Source: Streptomyces caniferus
GTDB taxonomy: Bacteria; Actinomycetota; Actinomycetes; Streptomycetales; Streptomycetaceae
Assembly (NCBI RefSeq): GCF_009811555.1
Contig: NZ_BLIN01000005.1
Location: forward strand, 4,597,501 to 4,661,500
Direction: 5' to 3'
DNA length: 64,000 nucleotides
How positions within the stretch are numbered: position 1 is the first letter of the stretch; every line of letters begins with the position of its first letter. The notes beneath the pieces are model-generated. The model was not told the DNA's origin and ran no database searches. It saw only the letters and a program-made list of their open reading frames with translations. A program made the position numbers and the translations under genes. Positions 54,788 to 64,000 of the stretch are shown in pieces.

Positions 54788-56650
54788 GTGGTACCGCTGT
54801 CCTCCCCGCACACGATGGAATCCGTGTCCCGGAAAGGCCTGCCCGCGAACCAGCTCGCGGCCGCAGGCGCACGTAAATTCGTGCGCGCGCTGCTCACCGA
54901 GCGGGCGACGGCCCCCTCCGCCACGGCCGGGCCCGGCGCGGCGGCGATCAGCGCGGAACTCATCCACGACGCCGTCCTGCTCACCAGCGAGCTGGTCACC
55001 AACGCCGTGATGTACGCCGGTACCGATATCGACGTGACCTGCCGCCTGGAGCACGGCCGGCCGGACGCCGAGGGCGACGGGGAGCGCCGCCCGGCCAAGG
55101 TGGGCGTGGTGGTGGAGGTCTCCGACCGGCACCCCGCCCGGGGTGTACGCGGCGGCGTCGACGCCCGCACCGGAGAGCCGGGATACGGACTCCAGCTGGT
55201 GGGCGCGCTGGCGGAGTGCTGGGGCGTGACCTACCACCGGGCCGCGAAGACCGTGTGGTTCCGTCTGGACGCCACCGAGGGCGAGCCGCTGCGCCCCCGC
55301 TCCGTGCCCCAGCGCGAATCGCGCCCCGCCGAGCCACCCGTACGCCCGGCCCACCCCGTGACCCCGCGCCGCCGCCCGCACGGGTTCGCCGCCGAATGGG
55401 CCGACCGCGGCGGCCCCTCCTTCCTCGCCGAGACCAGCGAACTCCTGGCCGGGCAACTCGACCAGGACATGGTCACCGCGCTCGCCGCCCAGCTGCTGGT
55501 GCCGCGGCTCGCCGACTGGTGCGCCATCTGGCTGACCACGGAGGGCGGCGGTGTGCAGCTGTCACGGGTCTGGCACGTCGACGAGCGGCGGATCGCGCCC
55601 CTCCGCGACGAACTGGAACGGGACCCGCCGTCCGACATCATCCGCACCGCCGGCACCCCCTGGCCCTGGCCGGAATGCGCCGGTGCGGCCCCCTCGGGCG
55701 GGTCCGCGCTCGCCTTCCCCCTGGTGGCCCGCGACGTCGATCAGGGCATGCTGCTGCTCGGCCGGGCCGGACACCTGCAGATGACCGACACCGTGGTGCG
55801 GATGGTCGAGGACGTGGCCCGCCGGGTCGCGCAGGCCGTCTTCACCGCCCGCCAGTACACCCGGCAGACCACGATCAGCCTGGCGCTCCAGCGCCGGCAG
55901 CTGCCCGCCACGCTCGCCAGCATCGTCGGCGTCGACACGGCGATCGTCTATGAGCCGCACGGCGAGGGGCAGACCGTCGGCGGCGACTTCTACGACGTCT
56001 TCCCGATGGGCGAGCGCCGCTGGTGCTTCCTGCTCGGGGACGTCCAGGGCAAGGACCCAGAGGCGATGTCCGTGACCGGTCTGGCGCGCCATCTGGTGCG
56101 GCTGCTGGCGCGCGAGGGCCATGGCGTCGAGTCCGTGCTCGGCAGGCTGAATCTGGCCATGGCGGAGGAGAGCGCGGAGGCGGTGGAGATGGGCGGCGAG
56201 CAGGCCACCTCCCGCTTCCTGAGCCTGCTGTACGGCGAGCTGGAGGTCGATCCGGGCGTCCCCGGGGCCCGGTGCACGGTCGCCACCGCCGGCCACCCGC
56301 CGCCGCTGCACATGTTCGTCGACGGCGCCGTGGAGGCGGCCTCGGACCCCCAGATGCTGCTGGGCATCGACGGGGGCACCGAATTCCATGCCAGCTCCTT
56401 CGTCCTCGCACCGGGCGAGACGCTGCTGTGCGTGACCGACGGCGTCACCGAACGCCGGTGCGGCAACTGGCAGTTGGACGACAACGACGGTCTGATCGAG
56501 ATCCTGCGGGACGGCATGGGCCTGGGCGCCAAGGCCCTCGCCGAGCACGTACGGCGCGCCGCACACGACTTCGGTACCGGCCCGGTCGAGGACGACCTGT
56601 CGGTGCTGGTGCTGCAGGCGGTGACTCCGGCGGCCGACCGGCGCTCGTGA
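54788..56650 (+). CDS. RsbW-GAF-SpoIIE fusion: ATPase and PP2C phosphatase
   Basis: A 620-residue protein with GTG start after a GGGGGCGCA stretch. Residues about 20-165 form a HATPase_c_2 domain (LLTSELVTNAVMYAGTDIDV, then GYGLQLVGALAE). Residues about 215-360 form a GAF domain. Residues about 380-610 are the SpoIIE/PP2C phosphatase (GGDFYDVFPMGERRWCFLLG, GDVQGKDPEAM, CVTDGVTERR, EDDLSVLVLQ). Kinase-like and phosphatase parts in one chain suit control of an anti-sigma antagonist in both directions. It resembles part of S. coelicolor OsaC, which also associates with the osaAB locus. It is divergent from the kinase. Confidence 0.9.
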   Translation: MVPLSSPHTMESVSRKGLPANQLAAAGARKFVRALLTERATAPSATAGPGAAAISAELIHDAVLLTSELVTNAVMYAGTDIDVTCRLEHGRPDAEGDGERRPAKVGVVVEVSDRHPARGVRGGVDARTGEPGYGLQLVGALAECWGVTYHRAAKTVWFRLDATEGEPLRPRSVPQRESRPAEPPVRPAHPVTPRRRPHGFAAEWADRGGPSFLAETSELLAGQLDQDMVTALAAQLLVPRLADWCAIWLTTEGGGVQLSRVWHVDERRIAPLRDELERDPPSDIIRTAGTPWPWPECAGAAPSGGSALAFPLVARDVDQGMLLLGRAGHLQMTDTVVRMVEDVARRVAQAVFTARQYTRQTTISLALQRRQLPATLASIVGVDTAIVYEPHGEGQTVGGDFYDVFPMGERRWCFLLGDVQGKDPEAMSVTGLARHLVRLLAREGHGVESVLGRLNLAMAEESAEAVEMGGEQATSRFLSLLYGELEVDPGVPGARCTVATAGHPPPLHMFVDGAVEAASDPQMLLGIDGGTEFHASSFVLAPGETLLCVTDGVTERRCGNWQLDDNDGLIEILRDGMGLGAKALAEHVRRAAHDFGTGPVEDDLSVLVLQAVTPAADRRS

Positions 56651-56686
56651 GGGGGCGACGGGCCGCCGGAGCCGGACGCCGCGGCC

Positions 56687-56929
56687 TCAGGACCCGTTGG
56701 CGGCGTGGGTGTACACGGGCTTCCCGCCGCCGTAGATCACCCCGCCGCCCATCCCGGCCACCGGATCGAACTGCCCGCCGAACAGCGGCCGTACGAGGGA
56801 CGGGCCGTCGCCGGAGGCCCGCTGGACCGGTGCGGCCTGCGACGCCGCCTGGGCGGCACCGGACGCCGCGAGCACACCGGCACCGCCCAGGGCGGCGGCG
56901 ACGAGGAAACGGGTGAGGTGGGGGCGCAT
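56687..56929 (-). CDS. small secreted protein
   Basis: An 80-residue protein; GAAGGAG lies upstream of ATG 56929. The signal peptide MRPHLTRFLVAAALGGAGVL ends near GAAQAAS. The 50-residue mature part is Gly/Pro-rich (VRPLFGGQFDPVAGMGGGVI, YGGGKPVYTHAANGS) with no Cys. Function is unknown. It probably stands in its own transcript, separated by a hairpin from the next gene. Confidence 0.7.
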   Translation of the reverse strand: MRPHLTRFLVAAALGGAGVLAASGAAQAASQAAPVQRASGDGPSLVRPLFGGQFDPVAGMGGGVIYGGGKPVYTHAANGS

Positions 56930-57061
56930 GGACGCTCCTTCGGTAGGGATTCGTTCCGCAGGGCCGGTGACGTTGAACGGCCGGTAACCGGGTGAACGAG
57001 CAACCGGGGCGCGGGGTGACCGGGTATCCGGGTGACCCGCCGGGCGCGTGCGGACATGCGA

Positions 57062-57088
57062 AAGGGGCCCGCTCCTGGCGGGCCCCTT
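57062..57088 (-). terminator. terminator of the secreted-protein gene at 57114
   Basis: AAGGGGCCCGC (57062-57072) pairs perfectly with GCGGGCCCCTT (57078-57088) around TCCTG. It lies 26 bases after the stop of the leftward gene. Confidence 0.8.
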
Positions 57089-57113
57089 CGGCATGGTGTC
57101 CTGCGCTAGCTCA

Positions 57114-57539
57114 TCAGCAGCCCGGGAACGTCGCCGACGGGGTCTCGAAGGTCCCCTGCCCCTGGACCTTGATCAGGCCGACGGCGCTCTTGCAGGGCCA
57201 GCTCATCGTCCAGGTCTGGGTGGCCCGGTCGCCCTTGCTGATGGTCTCCAGCCCGGCGTACGACGACGAACCGCTCATGCGGTACCCGAGCTGGGCCTTG
57301 ATGTCCGAGCCGTTCTTCTTGGTGTAGATGATGTCGATGGACTGGGGCCGGTTGTTCATGACGATGCAGAGCTGACCGTTGCTCATGCTGGTGCACTTGA
57401 CATGGTCCGACCCTGACGCCACCTTCTGCGACGCGTGGGCGGGCGTCGCCTCGGCTCCAGCCGCGTGAGCCGGAACCGTGAGAAGCGAGAAACCGACGGC
57501 CGCACATACTGCGGCTGCCAGTGAGGCACGACGAATCAT
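57114..57539 (-). CDS. small secreted protein of unknown function
   Basis: A 141-residue protein with GGGGGGA before ATG 57539 (MIRRASLAAAVCAAVG). The signal is cleaved near AHAAGAE. The roughly 110-residue mature domain has four Cys (VKCTSM, QLCIVM, WPCKSA, FPGC at the end) and beta-prone stretches (DIIYTKKNGSDIKAQLGYRM, TQTWTMSWPCKS). It is probably a disulfide-linked extracellular beta domain. No family is recognised. Confidence 0.75.
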   Translation of the reverse strand: MIRRASLAAAVCAAVGFSLLTVPAHAAGAEATPAHASQKVASGSDHVKCTSMSNGQLCIVMNNRPQSIDIIYTKKNGSDIKAQLGYRMSGSSSYAGLETISKGDRATQTWTMSWPCKSAVGLIKVQGQGTFETPSATFPGC

Positions 57540-57914
57540 GGAAATCCCCCCGTTCAGTGGTTTTCTGACGGTACAAAGGATCAATCACTGGCACGAGCTA
57601 TTTTCGGACAAGCTTCCGCCTTGTTCGAGCCGTAGGTGTGAGGGCTGTCGCATCGGTCCGCGAGTCCCCTGACGTGGCCGTGAAGCCCGGAATGATGGCG
57701 TCGGGGCCCGATGGGGCCGAGGGGATCGCACCGCTCGGATCCTGAAACCGGCCGATGTGGCGCCCTTGACCGGAAGGCCGTCATCCGCAAGGGGGCGGCG
57801 GAGGCGCCGGCCCTGCTCGCCCCGGTGCGGAAAATCGCGAGATCCGCATCGCCCCAGGTGGGGACCGGACCCGCGGGCGACACCGGAAGGGGCAGGCGCT
57901 ACCGTCGGGTAGTG
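57540..57914. other. gene-free stretch upstream of the acyl-CoA ligase
   Basis: No supported gene. It carries the promoters of the leftward secreted gene (57540-57600 is AT-rich) and the rightward ligase. Nothing else stands out. Confidence 0.35.
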
Positions 57915-57932
57915 ACATACCGCCCGGTATGT
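57915..57932. promoter_or_regulatory. TetR-type operator before the acyl-CoA ligase
   Basis: ACATACCG-CC-CGGTATGT is a perfect 18-base palindrome, 54 bases before the GTG start. ATACCG-N2-CGGTAT-type sites are common targets of TetR regulators of fatty-acid genes. No TetR gene is adjacent. Confidence 0.7.
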
Positions 57933-57986
57933 GCGCAGAATCGTCCCCACGGTCGCGATGCGGCGACGGCACCCTCGGGAGGTTCT

Positions 57987-59639
<1,653 letters not shown>

Positions 59640-59649
59640 GCGCCCCCTC

Positions 59650-59688
59650 GGGCGCCCGCGAGACGGGCGCCCGCGAGACGGGCGCCCG
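59650..59688. repeat. 15-bp tandem repeat after the ligase gene
   Basis: GGGCGCCCGCGAGAC is repeated 2.5 times. Each unit carries the palindrome GGGCGCCC, so copies can pair with each other and may terminate transcription. The 59689-59888 stretch after it holds no gene. Confidence 0.6.
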
Positions 59689-59888
59689 GGCTGCTCCGGC
59701 TCAGTGGGGATTCTGCGGCGTGGGGTGGTCTTTGCCGGGCTGCTGAGCCCCGGCCTGCCCCGCGTCGGCCCTGTACCTGGTGGCCTGCGGCCGGCCACTG
59801 CCGATCCGGATCAGTTCCTGCCGCTCGGGTTGGTCCCTGCCACCCATGGCCGATTCTGCTGCCCGGGGTCAGCCCCTGCCGCCCGCGG

Positions 59889-62800
59889 TCAGTTCGTGCC
59901 GATCTTGGCGAGCAGGTCGACGATCCGGCCCTGCACCTCGGCGCTCGTGGAGCGCTCCGCGAGGAAGAGGACCGTCTCGCCGGCGGCCAGCCGCGGCAGC
60001 TGCGCCGGGTCCATGTCGGCGGAGGTGTAGACGACCAGCGGCGTGTGGTCGAGCAGACCGTTGGCGCGCAGCCAGTCGACGATCCCGGCCCGTCGGCGGC
60101 GTACCTGCATCAGGTCCATCACGACCAGATTCGGCCGCATCTGCGTCGCGAGGTTGACCGCGTCGTTGTCTCCGCCGGCCCGTGCGACCTGCATCCCACG
60201 GCGCTCCAGCGACACGGTGAGGGCGCCCGCGATGGCGTCGTTCTGCTCGATCAGCAGCACCCGCGGCGGATGGACCTCGCTGTCGCGCGGAGCGAGCGCC
60301 TTGAGGAGGACGGCCGGGTCGGCGCCGTAAGCGGCCTCCCGGGTGGCCTGCCCCAGACCGGCGGTCACCAGCACCGGGACCTCGGCCGCCCCCGCCGCCT
60401 GGCGCAGCGACTGCAGCGCGGTGCGGGTGATCGGCCCGGTCAGCGGGTCGACGAAGAGCGCCGCCGGGTACGCGGCGATCTGGGCGTCCACCTCCTCGCG
60501 GGAGTTGACGATCACCGGGCGGTAGCCGCGGTCGCTGAGCGCCTGCTGCGTGGCGACGTCCGGCGCCGGCCAGACCAGCAGCCGGCGCGGATTGTCCAGC
60601 GGCTCCGGCGGCAACTCGTCGTCCATCGGCATGGGCTGACGATCCACCACCTCTATGGCGCCGTTCGGCCCGTCCAGCGGCTCGGGACCCTCGCTGCCCT
60701 CGTCGGGCGCGGAAATGGCAAAGGCCCGGCCTTCGCTGGAGTCCATCAGATGCGGCTGCGGCGGGGACTGCGGCTGGCCGGGAGCCTGGTTCGGGGCCGG
60801 TGGCCTGGGCTGCTGTTGCTGAGGCGGCTGCGCACCGGGGTGCGGACGCGCCTCGGCCGGCTGGGCCTCGGCCGTGGTCCGCTCGCCCTCCTGCGGCGGC
60901 GCGGCGAGCTTACGGCGGCGGCCCGAACCGGCGGACGTACCGCCGGGCGGCGTGCTGCCGGGCGGCACCGGCGCGCGCTGCTGGTCGGCGATCTGCTGGG
61001 CGAACGGCACGCCCTGCCCCAGCGTGCGCACGCTGAACGCCCGCCCGTGGGAGTGACCCGCGGCGTGCGCGTCGTCCTCGGCGGCGGGCGGCAGCGGCTG
61101 ACGCTGCGGACCGGCGGCGGGCCCGCCCTGCGGGGGGACCGGCGGCCGGCCGGGGGCCTCTTCGGCGGGGCTGGGACGTCCGCGCCGACGGCCGGTCGGA
61201 GCAGGAGCGTTGGAGGCCTGGGGGGCCTGAGGCGCGGTGGGCGCGTGGGGAGGCTGGGGCGCGTCGGGCGCCTGCGGCGCACCCGGGTCCGCGTCCGGGG
61301 CCGGGGCGATCCCGGCCGCCGTGCCGGTGGCCGTACCCGTCGCCTCTGCCGGTTCGGTGGGCTGTGCCACGAGCCCCTCCGGGCCCGCCACGAACGTGCC
61401 GGACGACTCGGAATCGGCCATGGCGGCCGCCGCGCGCTCCTCGGCCGCGGCCCGTCTCGCCCGTCGCCGCCCGGTCGGCTCGGCGTCCCACTCGCCCTGC
61501 GCCGCACCGGCGTTGACGGCCGCTTCCAGCTCGTATCCCGGCTGCCCGCCGGGCATCGCCTGCTCCGGCCCGCCGGCCACCGGCCGACGCGCCCGACGGC
61601 GTCCCGTGCCGACGCCGTCCTGCGGGCCGGTGGCCTGCGCGGGCAGCTGGTCGGCGGTCGCGGGCAGCGACGACTGCGCGGTCCGGTCCGCCGCGGCGGG
61701 CGGCAGCGCGAACGCGGTACGCGCACCGGCCTGCTGCTGCGCCCCGGGGGCGGCGGCCGTCGAGGCCCGCTCCAGGTCGCCCTGCGCGGTCCGCTCGGGT
61801 GCCTCGGCCAGTGCCCGCCGCGCCCGTCGACCACTCGGCTGTACGGGCCCGAGGCCCTGCGGCCCGCCCGGAGCCGACGCCTGACCGGGGACGAGCGACT
61901 GTCCGGGTGCCGGTGCCTGACCGGGGACGACCGGCTGCCCTGAAGCCGGGGTCTGGCCGGGGACGTGCGGCTGCCCCGGAACCGGGGTCTGTCCCGACGC
62001 CGAGGCCTGCCCGGGAATCTGCGGACGGGCAGGAACCGGAGCCGAACCGGGCGCGGAGCCCGGGGCCGGTGCCTGCCCGTTGGCCGACGGGGTCGCCGCC
62101 GGCCCTTGCGGACCGGTGGCCGGACCGCCCGGTGCGCCCGCCGCGGGTCCGGGCCCCGGCTGCTGTCCCGAAGTCTGCTGTGCGCCGGAGGGGAGCGCGG
62201 GCAGCCCGCCGCCCTCCGTGCCGCCCTGCCGGGCCCGGCGTCGTCCGGTCGGCGGTACGGACTCGGCACCCGCCATGCCCGGCGGCAGCCCCGTACCGCT
62301 CGCGGCCGGCGAGCCGCCCTGCGTGCCCTGCGCGGCGTCACCGTGCGGCGGATGAGCTCCCCGGCCGCCCTCGGCCGCCCCGGGGCCCGCTTCGCCCTGC
62401 GCGCCGTCGCCCACGGCACCGTGCGGAAGGCCGGGCTCCGGCCCCACGCCCGCTCCCGTGGCCGGGCCGCCCTGCTCCCCGCCCGAGTGCCGCGCACGGC
62501 GCCGCCCGGTCGGCTGCGCCCCGCCCGCCTGGGCCGGCACCGCCACACCGCGCTCCGCGCCACCGCCACCCAGCGGCTGACCGGGCCCACCGGACCCGCC
62601 GGACCCACCGTCACCACCGGGGCGTCCGTCACCGCCCTCGTGACCGTCGCCGTCCGGCCCCTGGTCGCCGCTGCCCGGCTCCGCCGCGTCGCCCCGGGTG
62701 CCCCGCGCATGGGCCGCCGGTACCGGCATCACCGTCGTCTCGTTGCCGGTCGGCCCGTCGGCCGGGTCCGGCGCGCCACTCGTCGCGCCGTCCACCGTCG

Positions 62801-64000
62801 TGCCGTCCGCCGCCACCGGCAGCTCCAGGACGTACGAGCTGCCGCCCGCGCCGGGCCCGCCGCCGGGCACCTGATGCGTCTGCATCAGCCCGCCGTGCTG
62901 CCGCACGATCCCGCGGACGATCGGCTCATGGACCGGGTCGCCGCCGCCGAACGGGCCGCGCACCTCGATCCGCACGACGTCACCGCGCTTGGCCGCCGCC
63001 ACCACGATCGTCGAATCGCCGGGGATCGGCCCCGACCGCCCGCCCGCGGCGGCCTCACCGGCCGGCATCCGGCCCGTCGAGTCCACACCCGCGACATCCG
63101 CGATCAGATGCGACAGCGCCTGGGCGATCCGCTCCGCGTCGACCGTCGCCTCTATCGGCGGCGCATGCACCGCGAACTGCGCCCGGCCCGGCCCGATCAG
63201 CTCGATCGCGCCCTCGACACCCGCCGCGACCACGCCGTCCAGCGAAACCTTCGTGCGGTTGAGCTTCTCCTTGCCGGAGTCCAGCCGCTGATAGCTCAGG
63301 ACGTTGTCCACCAGCGTCGTCATCCGGGCGTGCCCGGCCGCGAGGTGGTGCAGGATCTGGTTCGCCTCGGGCCAGAGCTGGCCGGCCGGGTCGGAGGCCA
63401 GCGTGCCCAGCTCGCCCTTCAGCTCCTCCAGCGGCCCGCGCAGCGCCTGGTCCAGCACCGCCAGCAACTGGGTGTGCCGGGCCGCCAGCGAGTCGAACGC
63501 ACGGCGGTCGGTGAAGGTCATCACCGCGCCGACGAGCTGATCACCGTCCCGCACCGGCGCCGTCGTCAGATCGACCGGCACCGCCCGGCCGTCCTTCGAC
63601 CACAGCGCCTGCCCCCGCACCCGGTGCTTGCGCCCGGACTTGAGGGTGTCGGCCAGCGGGGTGTCCTCCCACGGCAGCGCCGAACCGTCCGCCCGCGAGT
63701 GGTGGATCAGCGGATGCAGCTCCTTGCCGCCCAGCTCGCTCGCCCGGAACCCCAGGATCTGCGCGGCGGACGGATTGACCAGGACGACCTTGCCCTCGGC
63801 ATCGACACCGACCACGCCCTCGGCCGCGGCCCGCAGGATCATCTCGGTCTGCCGCTGCTGGCGGGCCAGCTCGGTCTCGGTGTCCAGCGTCCCGGTCAGG
63901 TCGCGGACGACGAGCATCAGTAGCTCATTGCCCGTGTAGCCGTTGCGGTGATCGGCGTACGCGGCCTCGAAGGCGGACTCGTACGGGGTGCGGCCGTCCT
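59889..64000 (-). CDS. PAS / degenerate histidine kinase / double-receiver protein, 5' end off the window
   Basis: At least 1370 codons; the frame continues past the right edge, so the true start is not seen. The order of parts is as follows. A PAS domain (AAAEGVVGVDAEGKVVLVNP) and a second PAS-like segment come first. Next is a dimerisation helix where the kinase SHELRTPL is replaced by DQALRGPL. The HATPase-like domain lacks the GTGLGL box. About 600 disordered Pro/Gln/Gly residues carry seven basic TGRRRAR-like motifs. Two receiver-like domains end the protein (LFVDPLTGPITR and NLVVMDLMQ), with an unusual acid pocket LLIEQND. It is probably a signalling scaffold rather than an active kinase. 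Confidence 0.85.
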   Translation of the reverse strand, partial: DGRTPYESAFEAAYADHRNGYTGNELLMLVVRDLTGTLDTETELARQQRQTEMILRAAAEGVVGVDAEGKVVLVNPSAAQILGFRASELGGKELHPLIHHSRADGSALPWEDTPLADTLKSGRKHRVRGQALWSKDGRAVPVDLTTAPVRDGDQLVGAVMTFTDRRAFDSLAARHTQLLAVLDQALRGPLEELKGELGTLASDPAGQLWPEANQILHHLAAGHARMTTLVDNVLSYQRLDSGKEKLNRTKVSLDGVVAAGVEGAIELIGPGRAQFAVHAPPIEATVDAERIAQALSHLIADVAGVDSTGRMPAGEAAAGGRSGPIPGDSTIVVAAAKRGDVVRIEVRGPFGGGDPVHEPIVRGIVRQHGGLMQTHQVPGGGPGAGGSSYVLELPVAADGTTVDGATSGAPDPADGPTGNETTVMPVPAAHARGTRGDAAEPGSGDQGPDGDGHEGGDGRPGGDGGSGGSGGPGQPLGGGGAERGVAVPAQAGGAQPTGRRRARHSGGEQGGPATGAGVGPEPGLPHGAVGDGAQGEAGPGAAEGGRGAHPPHGDAAQGTQGGSPAASGTGLPPGMAGAESVPPTGRRRARQGGTEGGGLPALPSGAQQTSGQQPGPGPAAGAPGGPATGPQGPAATPSANGQAPAPGSAPGSAPVPARPQIPGQASASGQTPVPGQPHVPGQTPASGQPVVPGQAPAPGQSLVPGQASAPGGPQGLGPVQPSGRRARRALAEAPERTAQGDLERASTAAAPGAQQQAGARTAFALPPAAADRTAQSSLPATADQLPAQATGPQDGVGTGRRRARRPVAGGPEQAMPGGQPGYELEAAVNAGAAQGEWDAEPTGRRRARRAAAEERAAAAMADSESSGTFVAGPEGLVAQPTEPAEATGTATGTAAGIAPAPDADPGAPQAPDAPQPPHAPTAPQAPQASNAPAPTGRRRGRPSPAEEAPGRPPVPPQGGPAAGPQRQPLPPAAEDDAHAAGHSHGRAFSVRTLGQGVPFAQQIADQQRAPVPPGSTPPGGTSAGSGRRRKLAAPPQEGERTTAEAQPAEARPHPGAQPPQQQQPRPPAPNQAPGQPQSPPQPHLMDSSEGRAFAISAPDEGSEGPEPLDGPNGAIEVVDRQPMPMDDELPPEPLDNPRRLLVWPAPDVATQQALSDRGYRPVIVNSREEVDAQIAAYPAALFVDPLTGPITRTALQSLRQAAGAAEVPVLVTAGLGQATREAAYGADPAVLLKALAPRDSEVHPPRVLLIEQNDAIAGALTVSLERRGMQVARAGGDNDAVNLATQMRPNLVVMDLMQVRRRRAGIVDWLRANGLLDHTPLVVYTSADMDPAQLPRLAAGETVLFLAERSTSAEVQGRIVDLLAKIGTN

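Noticed and set aside
60045..63923. Two long plus-strand frames opposite the PAS/receiver protein
   Set aside because: They are Arg/Gly/Pro-rich shadows of the disordered linker on the coding strand.

Overview
The window is GC-rich actinobacterial DNA, almost certainly a Streptomyces chromosome. Codon third positions are nearly all G/C, GTG starts are common, and many genes overlap as ATGA or GTGA. The gene families are Streptomyces-typical: DUF397/Scr1-type regulators, SpoIIE-type phosphatases, LAXTG sortase substrates, a SigE-family sigma factor and bifunctional primase-polymerases. The left third (serS, pheA, copper cluster, pepP, htrA-like, tRNA-Ser) resembles my memory of the conserved core near oriC in S. 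coelicolor. That is recall, not a search. || 1-25.5 kb, core housekeeping. A rhomboid-like protein, a HAD phosphatase, serS and pheA; serS and pheA flank a DnaA-box cluster. Then comes a copper trafficking set transcribed leftward (ycnI; sco1-PCu(A)C-copCD-Dyp peroxidase). It is followed by a lipid-kinase-like gene, an apparently autoregulated TetR gene, aminopeptidase P, a GAF/PP2C phosphatase, a primase-polymerase, a SEC-C/DUF5926 protein, a GDPD and an HtrA-like protease. || 25.4-33 kb, an eroded insertion hot spot. A tRNA-Ser(UGA) is followed by a dead tyrosine integrase, a broken IS5-type transposase, an unknown secreted/cytosolic gene pair and several fragments. After these come intact accessory genes: DUF4186, a secreted SGNH hydrolase, GNAT and a methyltransferase. 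|| 32.7-46.9 kb. A second primase-polymerase has a LexA-like box just before its start. A small secreted Asn/Gly-rich protein follows, then a five-gene operon matching the actinobacterial steroid side-chain (igr-type) set: two acyl-CoA dehydrogenases, two MaoC/DUF35 hydratase subunits and an Ltp2-like aldolase. Next are a LAETG surface protein, a SigE-family sigma factor, a hydrolase, a secreted TIM-barrel-like protein, a divergent AraC/cupin pair and a Scr1/DUF397 pair divergent from an RsbW-like ATPase. || 47-64 kb, signalling. A frameshifted DNA-binding protein and a secreted peptide/two-TM protein pair precede a poly-HAMP hybrid histidine kinase coupled to a response regulator (OsaA/OsaB-like). 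A fused RsbW-GAF-SpoIIE phosphatase is divergent from the kinase. Two small secreted proteins and an acyl-CoA ligase with a perfect upstream palindrome follow. The window ends inside a very large PAS/REC protein that looks like a pseudokinase with repeated TGRRRAR motifs.
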